Under the pieces are notes generated by a model. That model made no database searches, was not told where the DNA came from, and saw nothing but the letters and a program-made list of their open reading frames with translations. This document shows positions 1 through 13,383 of a stretch of 64,000 nucleotides of DNA, piece after piece. The translations under genes were made by a program, and so were the position numbers. This DNA is from Lichenostomus cassidix (taxonomy: Eukaryota; Chordata; Aves; Passeriformes; Meliphagidae), in NCBI GenBank assembly GCA_008360975.2, contig CM039182.1:89487405-89551404 (forward strand), written 5' to 3'. Each line of letters opens with the position of its first letter. The stretch's first letter is position 1.

Positions 1-729
1 ATATTTTCCCCTTTTCATGAGCTAAATCAATAACGTTAATAATTTTAATTAATGAATGTGTCTGTAGGAAAAGGCTAAAAAAAGGGAAAAATGCTTGAAA
101 AATGATGACATGGACATCTTTCACATCTTGGTGCTATGGCTTGAAATCTGAAATTATAACAGGAAAAGAAATTACACTGCTTGTCCTATCCTCCTGGTGA
201 AAGTGGCTGTCAGAAGGACTTCACCACACACACATGACACACAAACTTACATAAATGCACAGAGAAGGTTTGCACTAATCTTCCAGTTATCGCCAGCACT
301 GAACACTGCTCTTCCTTTCATTCTTTTCGATATAAACTGCAAGCATCTCCAAGCTTTTCTCATTAACTTCTCTTTTCTATACTTATCAGCATCTTTTCCA
401 CATTGTTGGGGCCATTTTCCAAACAATTGTTTGAGGGAAGGGGAAAAGCCAAAGCAATAATGGTCTCAGGGTCACAATTGAGACTGTTCCATATAATAAG
501 CAAACCTGAAACAGTAAACTGAGAAAGAAAGAGGGAAGGAGAAGGAGAGAAAAGAAAATGCTGACTTGGGTCAGGGGTCAGCTCTCTGATCTCATTGTCA
601 GTGCCTCTGCCTTTTGCGTTATGGAATTTGTCTTTCATTACCCTGTCTGCCACTCCTGTCAATACACCCTGAAAAGACTCCTCAATAGGAAATTGTAAAG
701 TTCTGGTTGAGGTAACAGGGGGAACTACC
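1..729. other. AT-rich non-coding stretch
   Basis: No gene is recognisable. The open frames here are short and their products look like nothing known. The only structure seen is a purine-rich low-complexity patch (GA/GAAA-like) at about 521-558. Confidence 0.6.
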
Positions 730-930
730 CGCTGAAGCCAGCTTGTGGCTCACTGCCGTTTCCCGGGTCTCCGCTCCGGTGCCAATCTTCCCCCAGCGTT
801 GCCCAGCAGAGCATCAACAGGGACTGTGAGGCAAGAAGAGTTACACAGCCCTCCCCAGCCCACCCTCTCCTCCCAGGCAGGGCATCCCTGCTGCTTGAGG
901 GAATGTGGGGCTTTAATATCTGGGCCCCTT
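730..930. other. Small GC-rich, CpG-bearing patch
   Basis: This segment is clearly richer in G and C than its surroundings. It holds six CpG dinucleotides between 730 and 798, while the flanking kilobases have very few. There is no TATA box, no ordered open frame of note and no repeat I recognise. It is too short for a classical CpG island. It could be a conserved regulatory element, a cryptic promoter or the remnant of a GC-rich repeat; the sequence does not decide between these. Confidence 0.4.
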
Positions 931-1896
931 GAGTGCTGCAAAGGCAAACAATGCAGGAACACCTACTAATACAAAGAACATTGAAAAATCATTTGTTTCA
1001 CCATGAGAAAGAGTATAATGATCTTCTGAAACAGGAGGTGAGGTGAAATGAAGACTCAGAGTATGGTAAGAGGAACTTTTTCATCATATATGATGAAGAT
1101 ATTTAGCACTGGTTTATTCCCTCTAACTTCCTACATTTAACAGACTGGGGATTTCTGTCATAGTTAAGAGAGCTATAATCTCCCCTGACATTTGTACTAC
1201 ATCAACATAAACTGAAGGTTTTTCCAATTGAGTACTCAATTATCATTAGCACTGCTGAATGTCCCAAGGACAGTTTCTATTCGGTACAAATTAATGAATG
1301 ATTTTCAGTTTTCAAACCAAAATATTTCTACATCAATATCCCATTTGAAATGCCAGATTTTCTTTTGTTTTCAGTTTATCCTTCAATTTAAGTCATACTG
1401 TATTTAAATACTTTAAAAAAAAAATGGTTTCCCCACTAAAATTTTTATTTAGACACAAACTAGATCACTGAATTTAAAGATTTCACTATCCTTAGAAGTA
1501 CATTAAGATCTCTGAAACCAAACTTAAGTCTTTGCATTGCACTACTCATGAATATGCTAAGATCTGTCTCTTCTACTTGCAATACACTGTCTAAGTTTAC
1601 CAAGAAGAGTTGTGGTATGGCTCATTAAATCCAGCCCAATTCAACTTACACTTCCTTTACTAGGGAGACCTCACTAAGGAGGATGCTTTCATTTCTATAA
1701 CATTTTCTGCAAATTCCAAAGCAATCCAGTAGTGCTTTTCCTAAGTAGTTTTGTCTTATCAGCTTAAGAAAAATATGCTGATATCATCCTCTGTAGGTAG
1801 ATTACTCTCCCTACAGTTTCTCAGTCTAGAGAAAAAAATATGCCATTAATACATTGATCTACACCAAATTTTGAAATAACTGTGGGCAAGAGTTGG
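931..1896. other. AT-rich non-coding stretch
   Basis: I see no gene, recognised repeat or regulatory structure here beyond short A/T homopolymers, for example near 1416-1425. Confidence 0.6.
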
Positions 1897-2151
1897 AATG
1901 AGGGAAGGTAGGGAAGATGGGAAGGGTAGGGAAGGAAAGGAAGAGAAGACAGGGTAGGGTAGGGTAGGGTAGGGTAGGGTAGGGTAGGGTAGGGTAGGGT
2001 AATGAGGGAGGGAGGGAGGGAGGGAGGGAGGGAGGGAGGGAGGGAGGGAGGGAAAGAAGGAAGGAAGGAAGGAAGGAAGGAAGGAAGGAAGGAAGGAAGG
2101 AAGGAAGGAAGGAAGGAAGGAAGGAAGGAAGGAAGGAAGGAAGGAAGGAAG
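1897..2151 (+). repeat. Compound polypurine microsatellite (imperfect GGGAA, then AGGGT, AGGG, AAGG)
   Basis: The plus strand is almost pure purine for about 255 bases. An imperfect G/A section (1897-1950) leads into ten exact copies of AGGGT (1951-2000). Four bases later come twelve exact AGGG copies (2005-2052), then about 23 AAGG copies (2057-2151). Each tract differs from the next by a small change of the unit, which suggests successive slippage and mutation from one seed. The G-runs of three with 1-2 base spacers in 1951-2052 fit the G-quadruplex consensus. The homopurine nature also allows triplex (H-DNA). The Pro/Leu/Ser-rich and Lys/Glu/Gly-rich open frames across it are translations of the repeat, not genes. 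Confidence 0.97.
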
Positions 2152-5100
2152 TTTTTCTTCCTGATATTTAGTAGAGTAAGGAAATAATTCGTTCTTAGTG
2201 ACCAGCCTAAGAGTATGACATGATGTCAATTTGCTAGCCTTTGGAAAAAAGGAGGGAAGACAAAAGTGTTCAAGCTTGCAATATTGGCATGAGTTAGGCT
2301 CTGTCAGACATGTGAGAAGCTTCTCACAGAAACCACTTGTTTTTCCACCTTAAACACCCCTGTGCCCAGTTACAAACCTGGCCACGCAAACCCAATAGAA
2401 CTATTCAGGAAGAAAAATTAACAAATCTCAAAGGATCATGGGAATTTCTCCATGATAGGAAAATTGAGACTGGACCCTTTTGCCCTAAAATTGATATGTT
2501 TTCATTCACAGTGAAATGAATTTTTAACCAGTCCTATGGTCTTTGTTTTGCATAGTCATATCGGTTCATCACAATGGTTCTTTGTATCTTAACAAATCCC
2601 CAAAAGAGATAGAGAATGTGTTCCAATCTGGAATTTTGAAGATTACCTTAGAAATGAGAGCTCTTAATTTTTTTTGGATCCCTGAATATCTTCTCATTGC
2701 TCCCCATCCCAGATGGACAACCAATTGTGCTTCCAACTCTAAGCATCATAAAACAGTAGTGTAATACCTTCTTCTGTCCTTACAGGAGACTGTCCATCAG
2801 TAGGACAGACAATCCCACTTTCAGAGTCAGGTGTATTTGGCAAAGGTCAGAATCTGAGGAGGCTTACATAACAAAGCCCTTCAGGGGCTGTAGAATAAAT
2901 GCTACCAAGTTCATTTGGAGAAAAGGTAAATAGCAAAAAGTGTCACACCTCAGACCAAAACAAGCTGATTTATCTATTATAAAGTCGCTGCAAACGCTCA
3001 TAGAAAGGTGAGCTTTGGAATGTGGAGATTCAGCTTTTTCTTTTCCTCAGATCTCATGTGCTCATACCCGCCCAGGAAAGTGTAGTACTGTATCTAAGAA
3101 AGAAGCACTTGAGCCATTTATTTGTATCTCACTAGTAAGTAAAAAGTCTAACTCAGCTCAAAAGTCTAACTGTGATATTTCTATGCACAAAAGTGAATTT
3201 CACCCACAGCAATTCCACTAGCCAATTTACCAACAGATGTTGTTTTACAGGGAGATCTATTAAATGAATTTGTCCTTCATTAATAGACACTATGTTATAA
3301 AGTTTCCCCCAATAGCTTTCCACAGCACACTTGCTCCCAATTTGGTTGAAGTACAGTCTTTGCTATAAAGTGCAAAATACTTGGCTGCTAACTAAAAATA
3401 TATAGCAAGCAAGAAACACTTTTTAATTAATATAAAAGAAGTAGTTGTATTATTAACAGTGGTACTGGGAAAAAGTCAGTTTTATTTTTCCTCCTAAATT
3501 ATTATTATATATCTCCCACTGCTGGCATTTTCTTTGAAATAATCGTCCTTTTTCCAAAAGGTAATGGATACTTTTGCCTTCCATACTTTCCCTTTATGAG
3601 CATTTATAAGCCTCACTGCACATACTTTATCCAACAGGTAAGGTTCTACCTTATAAAAAAGCAATTTAGCTTTATAGATTTGGCAATACTGAACACTTGG
3701 TTAAATGAAGGGTGCCTCATTTAAGAAATGGCATATCTGAAAAGGCCTGTTATCACAGCTTTAAGTCAGTGTAAAAACACTATCCAGTACACTGCTTTGA
3801 TATGGACAGAAACTATTGCTTCTGGCATATTCTCACATTGGTGGGTGCCTGGAAATCTTTCAGTGTGTGCTTCTGTTTAGCTGGAGAAAAAGATGGTGTA
3901 TGTCTTGAGAATTATTTTTTTATTTAAGACTGTGTTATTTTATTCAGGAAAACATTTGTACAGAAATTTGATATATTAATTGCTCAAGTTTTTAAGATAC
4001 ATTGCTTTTCAAAATAAGGGACTTCAAAGGAAGCATTTCTAGAACATGATTGAATCATAATGAAATTTTATGGTATTAAATGTTACACTTTCTATATTCC
4101 AATCTTAGCCAATTTAACATTCAGACACCCCAAAACTGTGTTTATTTGAAAGAAAAACAAGTCAGAAATCGCAGAAAGTCATAATTAAATACTAGGGCTT
4201 ACAATGTTAATGAGATTAACATTTTATAACAACCTCAGGTTATTTTATATTATTTTTAAGTTGGCAGAAAATAAAGTATGCAAATAGTGGGGCATTTGAG
4301 GGTCACTTCGGGAGCTGTGCCTGCAGTCATTTTTTATTAGAACATTAACTGACTGACTTTAAAAGATAACCTGTTGAAAAGAATGAGAGTATTTTTGCAC
4401 AATTTAAACCTTAATAGGAGTCCTTTATTTTCATTCAGCACACAGCAGTATCTTGTAAGACTCTTCTGTATTTTTTTCTTTCTTTTTGGCAGAGGGTTAG
4501 TTAAAATTAATATAACTTTATTTTATTTTGTGGTTTGGCTAGGGTTTTTTTTTCAGAATGGGGTGGTGGGGTTGTTGTGTGCTTGTTGCTTTGAGCTAGG
4601 ATTTCTTTGTCTCTTAATGACAAATTAATTTGAAAAGGAACAGATGATCTTAGTTTTCAAAGCAACAATCTCTCCCGGCATTTGAAATGTTCCCCAAGAT
4701 ATCCAAAAAACCTTTCAGCTTATTTGTCCTGGTGACCCTTTTGCAAAAGCAAATTTGGGGAAGTTTCTTACAACTCTGTATTATCGCATTTTGTAAACAA
4801 TTTAGTTGCCGGTCCTTTAGAGCTGTTGTCACCCATAATCCTCTCTTGTGTACCATTGACAGAGTGACCTTCATACTCACTGGCTCATCCATCATACAAT
4901 GAACTTTTCACTCTGCACCATGCTCATCCCTTCCGAGTAAGGAAAACCTTTGTCCGCATCCCACTCTGCCATTCACTGGAGATTCTGTACTTTTGCAAGT
5001 GTGTATCATGAGAAATGAAAAAGGAGGAAGTGGGGGGAAATTCACTAGTTCAGCACCTTTGAAAGTAAGTACAGATGGCTCGCTTTAAAGCACATCTATC

Positions 5101-8100
5101 ATTCTCATTTGGAGTTCTTTATCCAATAAGCCGCCCCCACTTGTGCTGCCCCACCGGACAGAAGACACCTAGTGAATCAGTAACAGTGAAAAACTCATTG
5201 CCATTTGAGAAATGCACTTTCCCTGCATTGCAGGATGCTCCGTGCATTTGCCTCACATCCCTAAATTTTAAGGATCCCAACGAAAATGCTTTGGTTTTTA
5301 AATAATAAGCAAACTTTTTAAATTGAATAAATGAAAATTAATTTATACTTTCTACCTTTTGTAATTGGCAAAGTTTACTTTCAAAATGGCTACACAATAC
5401 ATTATTAAGGACGAGGAATTCATCCTGTTCATATATTCATGTACAGGGTCTTGTATATTTCCTGCTCCTCCAGAAAACAGGCAAAATTATTCAATTCTGG
5501 TGCCATTCTACTTGTATTTAATCCTTGTTTTTCTCTGCTTTTATGGATATGTCACTTGACTAAAACCTAATCTCAGGTTTTTAAAGTCACTTCTTCATCT
5601 GATTATATGGATATATAGCCAGCAGAGAGTATCAATAGCTATGTGGCTCCCCAAGAAAAAAAAAGAAAATGTAACCCTTAAGTTAGCACATGGCACAAGG
5701 GCATAGAGTATGAGGTGGATCCCTATGACTTTTTCTTTTCACCATTAGTGTTTTTTTTAAATTTTTTCCCAGATATTTTCAGAAAATATTTTAAATAGTA
5801 CACACCTATTCATTCTTTTAAATTATATATGACACAATAAATCGTAGAAAGACCACAAGCTTAGGAAAGGGGAAGAGGGCTATTTAGCTGTATAGCTAAT
5901 GTGAGAAACTAGGGGCTGGCAATGGTACATCACTGACATTTTCAGATAATGAATGTAAATAGATTTGGTTATGTTTAAAATTTTGTTTCATTTTCTTCAT
6001 GAAGGTAGAGCTATGCTCCAAACATGTCATATTTGCTATTTTTTTTCACAGTTATATGCAAGCAAGTTGTATTAAAAGTCCTATTTGCGGATCATTATGA
6101 ATTAGCTATTACCCAAAAATTTATTTGCCTTATAAAAAAAAAACAAAACAGCAAAAGAAACCAAAGAAATTTCACCAAAGAAATTCCAACAAATAAACGA
6201 AAACACCTCACCCCAAGCAAGACTACAAGTCTTTTAGATTAAAATCCATGACAAGAAATATAATTAGGTTATAAATGCACTGTGAACATCTTTTTTTTTT
6301 CCCATTTCAGTTGAGTCTTTCTACTGTACATTCTAGAATTTTAATCTCTTTATAATCCCAGAATTATGGACTTGAACTTTCTCTCAGAAATGTTGACATA
6401 AGTCAAATTAACATAACATGAGTAATTTCCACCAGAGAAAGTGAGTAATTACAACACAGGAGAAAGAAGTAGCCTACTCAAAAGTATTCACTTCCCAAGG
6501 TTTGATCAGGCTTTGCATTCAGTCACTGGTATTTTCTCCAGCTTTGCCTCCTGGGAGCTTAACCTGTGAAACTGCAAACCTTTGTTTCCCATCTGCATAT
6601 ATTCCCTCATCAAAAAGATTTCTCATTTCAGAGTTGTGTCTTTTAGTTGTACCTAAATAGAAGAAAAATGTAAGAGAGCAAAATACTTTTAATGTAAACC
6701 TTAAGTAGCAGGAATCACACTAATAAAAATAAGGTGAAGATGAATTTGAGGGTGCCTGTTTATCAAAAGCCTTTTTTTTTTTAATTACCCTCTTTCCTCT
6801 TCAGTTTACAGTACACAGACTTTTAAAAATTATTTTGTGATATATGGCTGAGGCCACCTCCTCTTCTCTCCTTTTATGGGTAAATTATGTAACTAATTGT
6901 TCTATAAGTTCATAATAAACCACTCAGAGATTTGACAGCTTCAATAGAAAATTATTTGAGATAAGCACATAAAAAGTACAATTGCCTTTGAAACATCTTT
7001 TTAGACTGTATGTTTTTAGGGCTAACTTCCACTTGGGTGGGATGAAGCCTCTGCTGTGCAAAGAACAGAGGTGCCTCTTAGTTACAATGGATGCCAAGGC
7101 AGAAAATATTCCTCATTTCTACTGATTAGCAAAACAAGCAGACGTCAAGGTAGACATGATCTGCCAGGTGTTGTGTAAGAAAAAGTACTCCATACCTGCA
7201 AGTGGAGCACACTTGTTGCTTCTCTTTAATGTGACATCCACTTGCATTTGACAGAATGATTACTGGACAAACTTTTGGGACCCTCCTGCCCAGCTCGGAG
7301 ACTGAATACACACAAGAAATCAATTTACACCTCATCAATATGACTGAGAGGTTAAAGGTTGGGATTTCCTTCCCAATATGTTAATGCCACAACAAGAAAT
7401 TACAGAAGTGTTTTATATCACCTAAAGACAAAAATCCTGTCTAAAATGTCAACAAAATCATCAGCTACTGAGAATCTTAGCTTCACCATTGAAACTAATC
7501 CCTATATAACTAATAAAAGTCAGGGATAACTTTATCATTAAATTTCCATTCACTTACACAACCCACATGCAGGATAAATAACAGAGAAGAAATACTGAAG
7601 CATTCTAAAGGGAATGACTGCAACAGGAGACCAGTATGAAGGAAAACCTTGCCCAAGTAGAAAGCGCTGTACCAAACAGGTTGAGTTAATACTGTTTTTG
7701 CTGTTTTTCTGCCTTGTCTCTCAATCTTAAGTCAGCTGAGCAGCAGCTTTCTTAGAGGGAAAAAACAGGAGGAGGTCAGGCGGAATGACCTCCCTATTTT
7801 GTCTCCCAGTGGCCTGCCTCCCATTTACTACACCTTTTGACATCCTTAAGTAGATATCTCTTTAAGTGTTCAGTCAGTAAAACAAACTGCAATGCAGGCA
7901 AAGGAAAGGGGGGTGGGGGAAGAAGTGCACACTCTGGGGCTCAGATTGAATGTGAAGCATACACAACCCATAAATGCTTTTTATATCTTCAGCCACAGAT
8001 CAAAAATAGTCTATTATTTCATGCATTCAAAAAATACTAATTTGCAGTTTACTAACCAACTACTACTGCTTTCAAACTGTGTCACTGAGAGTCACTTGGG

Positions 8101-11100
8101 AGAAATGCCATATTCTAAAATAAGCTCTGGAGCTACATCTCAGGGAAATCTCTATTCAGATTTGCTAATTCAGCAGCAGTATTTTGGAAGCTAATAAATT
8201 GACTAATGAACTCAGAGTGAGGCAAGTTAGTGTGTACTGTACTTACTGAATCCATGCAATTCCTATATGAGAAATCAATTCATTGAGTAGCTGTGATAGT
8301 ACATCTGTGAGACGTGTTATAATGGGATCTATGGCTTGGAGGATATTATTCCAAGACATTTGTGGAAATGTTCCAGATGTTCTGCAAAACTTTTAAGAGC
8401 TTTTTTCAATTTGTAAGTTACACATTTCCCATCTTTTGCTATTATCCATTAATTAAGCAGTTTAAATATTATGCTATGAAAAGAAATTCTTAAATAAATA
8501 TCAGATGCAACTCATGCACTTTCAATAATCAGAACCATAAATTTTAACACCCTGGATGTACCTGTTTTTATCTGTAATCCCTAAAAAAGAAATCTGAAAG
8601 ATGTGCATAGCATTTAGGGCTTCAATAATTGGTAATGAACTTTACAAAAAAAAAAGATTTTACAGCTTCAAATATTACTATGAGCCCTGTTCAACATATC
8701 AAAACAATGATGAATTTTTAGTTTTTCAGAATTCTTACTAATTTATTCTCTGATAGTCACAGAGTTAAAGCTGACGCATTTAAGCTGACCTAAAGTTCTT
8801 ATGTTAATCAGTTAATTTCAACCTCCATGTAAGCTGGAACCTTAAATTACCAATTTTTTGCATGAAAAAATAAGGTCTTTTTGGAGATCAGACTCATATG
8901 GTTGTAATTGGGTACATACTTTTCTTTCAAGTTAAATTCTTTTGAATGACATTTTAAAAAGAATTGGAAAATGAAATTATCTTTCATTATGCTTTCCTGA
9001 ATCTTGCTGTACAGGTCCCCACCCAGTAGGTTTTAAAGCAACTTTCCAAATAGAAAAAACTACTTTTTTTCCCCAGTGTTTTGTTATTTAAATTTGTTAT
9101 TTGTAATACAAATCAATCCCTACTCAAAAAACCAAAAAAAAATCTTTATGTAAGCAAATTATTAAGCTGTTGTATATTGTTTATATTAGTGAAACATGTT
9201 ATTTTCTATTGCTGCACATAACAACTGGTTCGGGTGAGCCAAACTATGTTTCAGTGCTAAGTCAGATTAATGGAGTAAGAAAATATTAAGAAATCAGTTT
9301 TTGTCATTAAGGTGAACCAATATTAACAAAATACAGAGACATCTGTTTCAGGTGTGCTAATAACAAAAGAATTCAGGAAAACTAAACATCAGTGATACAT
9401 TTAAAGAAGTAAGTAATTAATGTTAGCACATGGCACTGGCACATACTGGGAGAAGGCAACCATAATGCGGATTTGGTGGCTCTGTTTCTTTTGAAATTAA
9501 ATCCTTGGATAACAATAAATGGCACAAAAGATCCTAATAATGGTCAAAATAAATGGTCAAAACATCTTAATAAACTTTAATTTTTCAGTTACTTCTTTGG
9601 CAAAGTTAAGCCTTTCTGCAATGGCACATACATTTATAAATCTTTTGGTGGGAGAATTCCAGAGGTCCATGGCTTTGTGGGATATCTGGGTGCTTTAGAA
9701 AATCTTCTTTAGGGAAAATGCAGGAATTTTGTTTGCCCCATGGATCCAATTATGTACATCAGCAAAACACTGCCCACCTATTAAGCCTTTCCAAATGGAA
9801 AGGTGTTTAACTTGGAATAAACAGTGTGATGACATGGCTTCCAACCTGGCTTTATTCAGCATCACACTTGCAGGAAGAAAAAGTCCTGGACAGCCCCTAA
9901 TGATGCAAACATTTCTGTAGAAGAAAAAGCATTACATTCTCATGGTTAGGCAGTCTGACAGCACATTGTCCACAGTTCAGTCACCAGAAGATACTCCCTC
10001 TTAGATATATCCTTTCTGGAGAAAGGTGGAAGAATGGAGGAATCAGCCTCCACATCCCAAAAACAGAGCATGAAATTCTGGTATTTCAGAGCATGCTACA
10101 GAAAACATGATGACAGTATATATTGTTTAGACACTGCAGATATAACCATCCCTGAAATATGAAAACTTTTTTTCTGGGAACCATCTTCCACTTTAGATGT
10201 ATTAAAAGAACAGACTTATTTTATGTTCACTTTTCAAAATTCTGATGGCCATCTGATTACAAAAATTTCAATTTTTTTGTTCCACATTTGACAAATGAAA
10301 TTTATTTGCATACTTAGAAAAGTCTACAACAAATTTTAAATATGCCCTGCTTTTTCTTTTATGAGTAATTATTTTAAAAGCAGTTTATATAAGGGAGATG
10401 TTACTAACATATTTTTCCCTTCAGCGGTTGACAAATTTCTTAAACTGGCCTTCTGAGCTTGGCATTTTCTCTTCAAAATGTCCCATTAATTCCCATTAGG
10501 GAGCTACTAGTAAAGAAAATTGCACGTTAACTTTTATCAATCTGTATGAATAAATGTTAACCATTCTCAGTTAAAACTCCCCTTTTAGCTCCACTCAAGT
10601 GAAAACACCTAAAGCAGTGCACATGTTGGCAAATCATTCAGAAGATTAATGCACTTAGGTCTGTACAAAGAGTTAGAGATGTGTATTAGCATTATAGATT
10701 TTAATTTGAAATGATGTCAGTCTTTTCTCAGCTGCATTGTAGTGCAAGGACTGCCATCTGCTTATAATAATGAATCTGACAATCCACGTAAATGTGATTT
10801 GCTGCTCCTTTTGCCAACATAATGGCCTGGATATTGATCCTAACGGTGGAGCAGTTGCTGCCATTTCATTCAATAGAAATGGGAGGAGAGGGTGAAAGAG
10901 TGAAATTTCCAGGATTTCTGCTGGAATGACAGTTAAGAACAGAGCTGTGGAGTTTTCACTATGAGAGGGGACAAGGGTATTGCTTATTCTCTTTTTTTTT
11001 TTCTTGGAACAAACCCTCGAACTTACAACTCCAGAAAGGAAACAAACAAAAGGAAACATGAACATTTGTAAGGAAAGAAAGCTCACAACAAGAAAAACTC

Positions 11101-12296
11101 TTTCCATACAGATGTTCATTTTTCCTCCTGTTGCTGATGACAATCAAGATGCCATTTGGGAGAGGAGGAAAGAGTGCTATAATATTTTGCACTCTAAGGC
11201 AAGTTTGGAGCCAGGCAGTGACTCTTCTCTGTGCTGTGATAATGAGATGTCTGAGGTGCAGCAGTTTGTCTCTCTCTCTCTCTAATTTCTTCATGAGCAC
11301 TTGCACCCTTGAAGAAAGGCATTGGATGGCAAAAGCTAAGTGTCATTCATAAATCCCAGATCTCAGAGGAAACTTCTCTCCAGCTCACTGGAGTAAATGA
11401 AGGGATTTCATGCCTGCCATCTCCATCACCTCAGTGCAGAATTGCAGGTGTCCCTCAGGATGGCTTTTCTCCAGGAAATGGAACCTGGTTTCCCAGGAAG
11501 TGCTCAGACTTGGAGCTGCCTAGAAGGGAGGCAAGGGGCTATTTCCCTTGGCTACAACCATTATTATGTCTAAGTTGATTCCAACTCCACTGTTAATGTG
11601 ATTTGTGCAGGGCCCAACAGTATTACAGTACCTTTATAAGAGGGTGCGTGGCGTTTCCATGACAGCCAGAAGAGGTAGGGATGGAAAATGCCATTTGAGA
11701 TAGCCCAGAAGTGCTTGATTGATACAAGTCACAAGGTCAGAAGCTTTAAGGAGCAAACTCCAGTAACAGTCAGCCCGATTTTCTATAAAAACTGAAGTTT
11801 ACAAGTTGTGGCATGTCAATTTTTAATAGATTTTAACCAAAGGAGATAAAATATAAAGATGCTGTTAATTTTACCTCACACAGTTCCTGAACGACTCAGT
11901 GTGACCTCAGTGACTGAAAAACTAATCTCCACGGCAATTTATAGCAGCTGCTCACACCTACACTCAAATTTTACACCATTACAAAGAGTGATATATGAAG
12001 CAGCTTATACCTAACTCCATTTCAGAACTGTTCCTTTACTTTGAACAATCTTAACTACTGATTTTTCAACTTTCATTTCTAACCTTGAAGATTGTTATAT
12101 TCGTAAATGGAACAGGCACTGCTCATTTCAAGATATCCTCAACAATCCATCATCTTTATGTCATTTGATCTCTCGGGACTATAATTTTCAAAAAAGTGTT
12201 CTCAAAGTGTGAAACCACCTATAAGAGCTGCAGCATGCATGTAAAATTTTTGTAATATTCTATCAAGACGAACCACAGAGCCTCCTGATTTAATAC
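2152..12296. other. Long AT-rich non-coding stretch
   Basis: About 10 kb without a recognisable gene, RNA or transposable element. Only minor simple sequence is visible: an A-rich run near 6128-6150, an A-run near 8646-8656, a short TC microsatellite at 11269-11283, and scattered T-runs. Several frames of 60-156 codons are open, including a 156-codon frame on the minus strand at 10673-11143. Their products have no family signature and overlap one another on both strands, so I do not call them. The part at about 11600-12060 looks less simple than its surroundings and could hold conserved non-coding DNA. Confidence 0.6.
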
Positions 12297-12326
12297 AGAA
12301 CATCCTAGAATATTCTAGGATCTTCT
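12297..12326. promoter_or_regulatory. Heat-shock-element-like array of six alternating pentamers
   Basis: Heat-shock factor binds nGAAn units in alternating orientation, contiguous every five bases. Here six consecutive pentamers have centres reading GAA, TCC, GAA, TTC, GGA, TTC. Four match perfectly and two have one mismatch each (TCC for TTC at 12303-12305, GGA for GAA at 12318-12320). The middle four units form a 20-bp perfect palindrome (12302-12321). No gene or obvious core promoter is visible next to it, so a role would have to be distal, or the match is chance. The match is seen directly; function is inference. Confidence 0.45.
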
Positions 12327-13383
12327 GCCTTATCTGAAAAAAAAAATATTTCCCACAGAGCAGTGCAGCATTGAGTAAAAGACAGCAAGAGGCAGAGAAC
12401 ACACACAAAGATGGTGAATGGGAAAGAAATGGAAGAAAAAGAAATAATAAATTCCAAAGCTTATATAAGAAGCACAAAGCTTTTCCAAATCAGCACAGTA
12501 ATTACTCTCTAATCTTTTATCTTATGATTGGTGATGATAAAGACCACCAGTGATACTCAGCTGACAGTCAGAAAAACCCACCTGCCCTGAGGAAAGTAGG
12601 CAAACAGAATTTGGCATGACCATAGAGGTGTTATTCTCAGGTATGTATATGAAATGAAGGTGGCATATTACTAATGACCAGTTTTTGTGTGACTGACAAA
12701 ATACATCTCCAAATGAAAAACATCCTTCATCTTGGAATAAAAGGACAAAACTGTTGCTTTATCTTCTCTCCTATTATTTTCCACCAGTGTCTCTGCTCAG
12801 GTAGCAGCAGACAAGCAATTTTAACACAGGCCCTTCTTTCAGTGAACCTTCATCTTTCTGTGGTGAAGATCTGCTTTCCCATAGGTGCTCCCCAGTTCAC
12901 TCTTCTTTGAGCTGCACTTCCACTAGTTCTCTTTCTCTGAGAGGAAAGGTCAAGTTTAAAAAAAAAAAAAAAAGTTAAAATTTATATCATTCCAGAATTT
13001 CCCTGTGTGGAAATCATTAGGTAAAACCTGTTTGCAATCAGACTAGATGTCTTCAGAGGATGGGGATTGGATCCGGATGCCTTCTATCCTCTTTGGTTAG
13101 TACCCATTGGCTGTATTTCACTACTGCTTGAGCTACTATCAGCTATCCAGATGTACATCTTTTTTTTTTTATTCAACCTTCTGAACTTCCTTGTTATAGG
13201 AAGAACAACCATTTTAGTTAGGTACAAACCAGTAGGAAGAAAACTTATGTTTTAATCCTGGTTTCTGAGGCTGTTGGTGTGTATGTAGTAGAATCTCTGG
13301 ACTAGCTTGTTTGTATCTCAATATAGCTTTTTTAGTAGACACATTTTCCTGAGGAAGACTATTAAAACATAAGCATCCACATT
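12327..13383. other. Non-coding stretch with a poly-A tract
   Basis: No gene is seen. A run of 17 A lies at 12958-12974. Nothing upstream of it resembles a processed transcript that I can identify, so I do not call a retrocopy. Confidence 0.55.
12958..12974 (+). repeat. Poly-A tract (A17)
   Basis: Uninterrupted run of 17 adenines read directly from the sequence. It could be the tail of a decayed retrocopy or simple slippage; no donor sequence is recognisable. Confidence 0.9.

Noticed and set aside
1951..2000. AGGGT array as an interstitial telomere repeat
   Set aside because: The unit is five bases, not the vertebrate six-base TTAGGG, and it grades into AGGG and AAGG tracts.
1846..2229. Minus-strand 127-codon frame rich in Leu-Pro-Ser-Phe repeats, and the plus-strand Glu-Gly-Arg/Lys frame
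   Set aside because: Both are direct translations of the AGGGT/AGGG/AAGG microsatellite.
4469..4493. T-rich tract followed by GGCAG as a splice acceptor
   Set aside because: The 84-codon frame crossing it is low-complexity and unrecognised.
10673..11143. 156-codon minus-strand frame as a gene
   Set aside because: Its product shows no domain, and overlapping frames are open on both strands.
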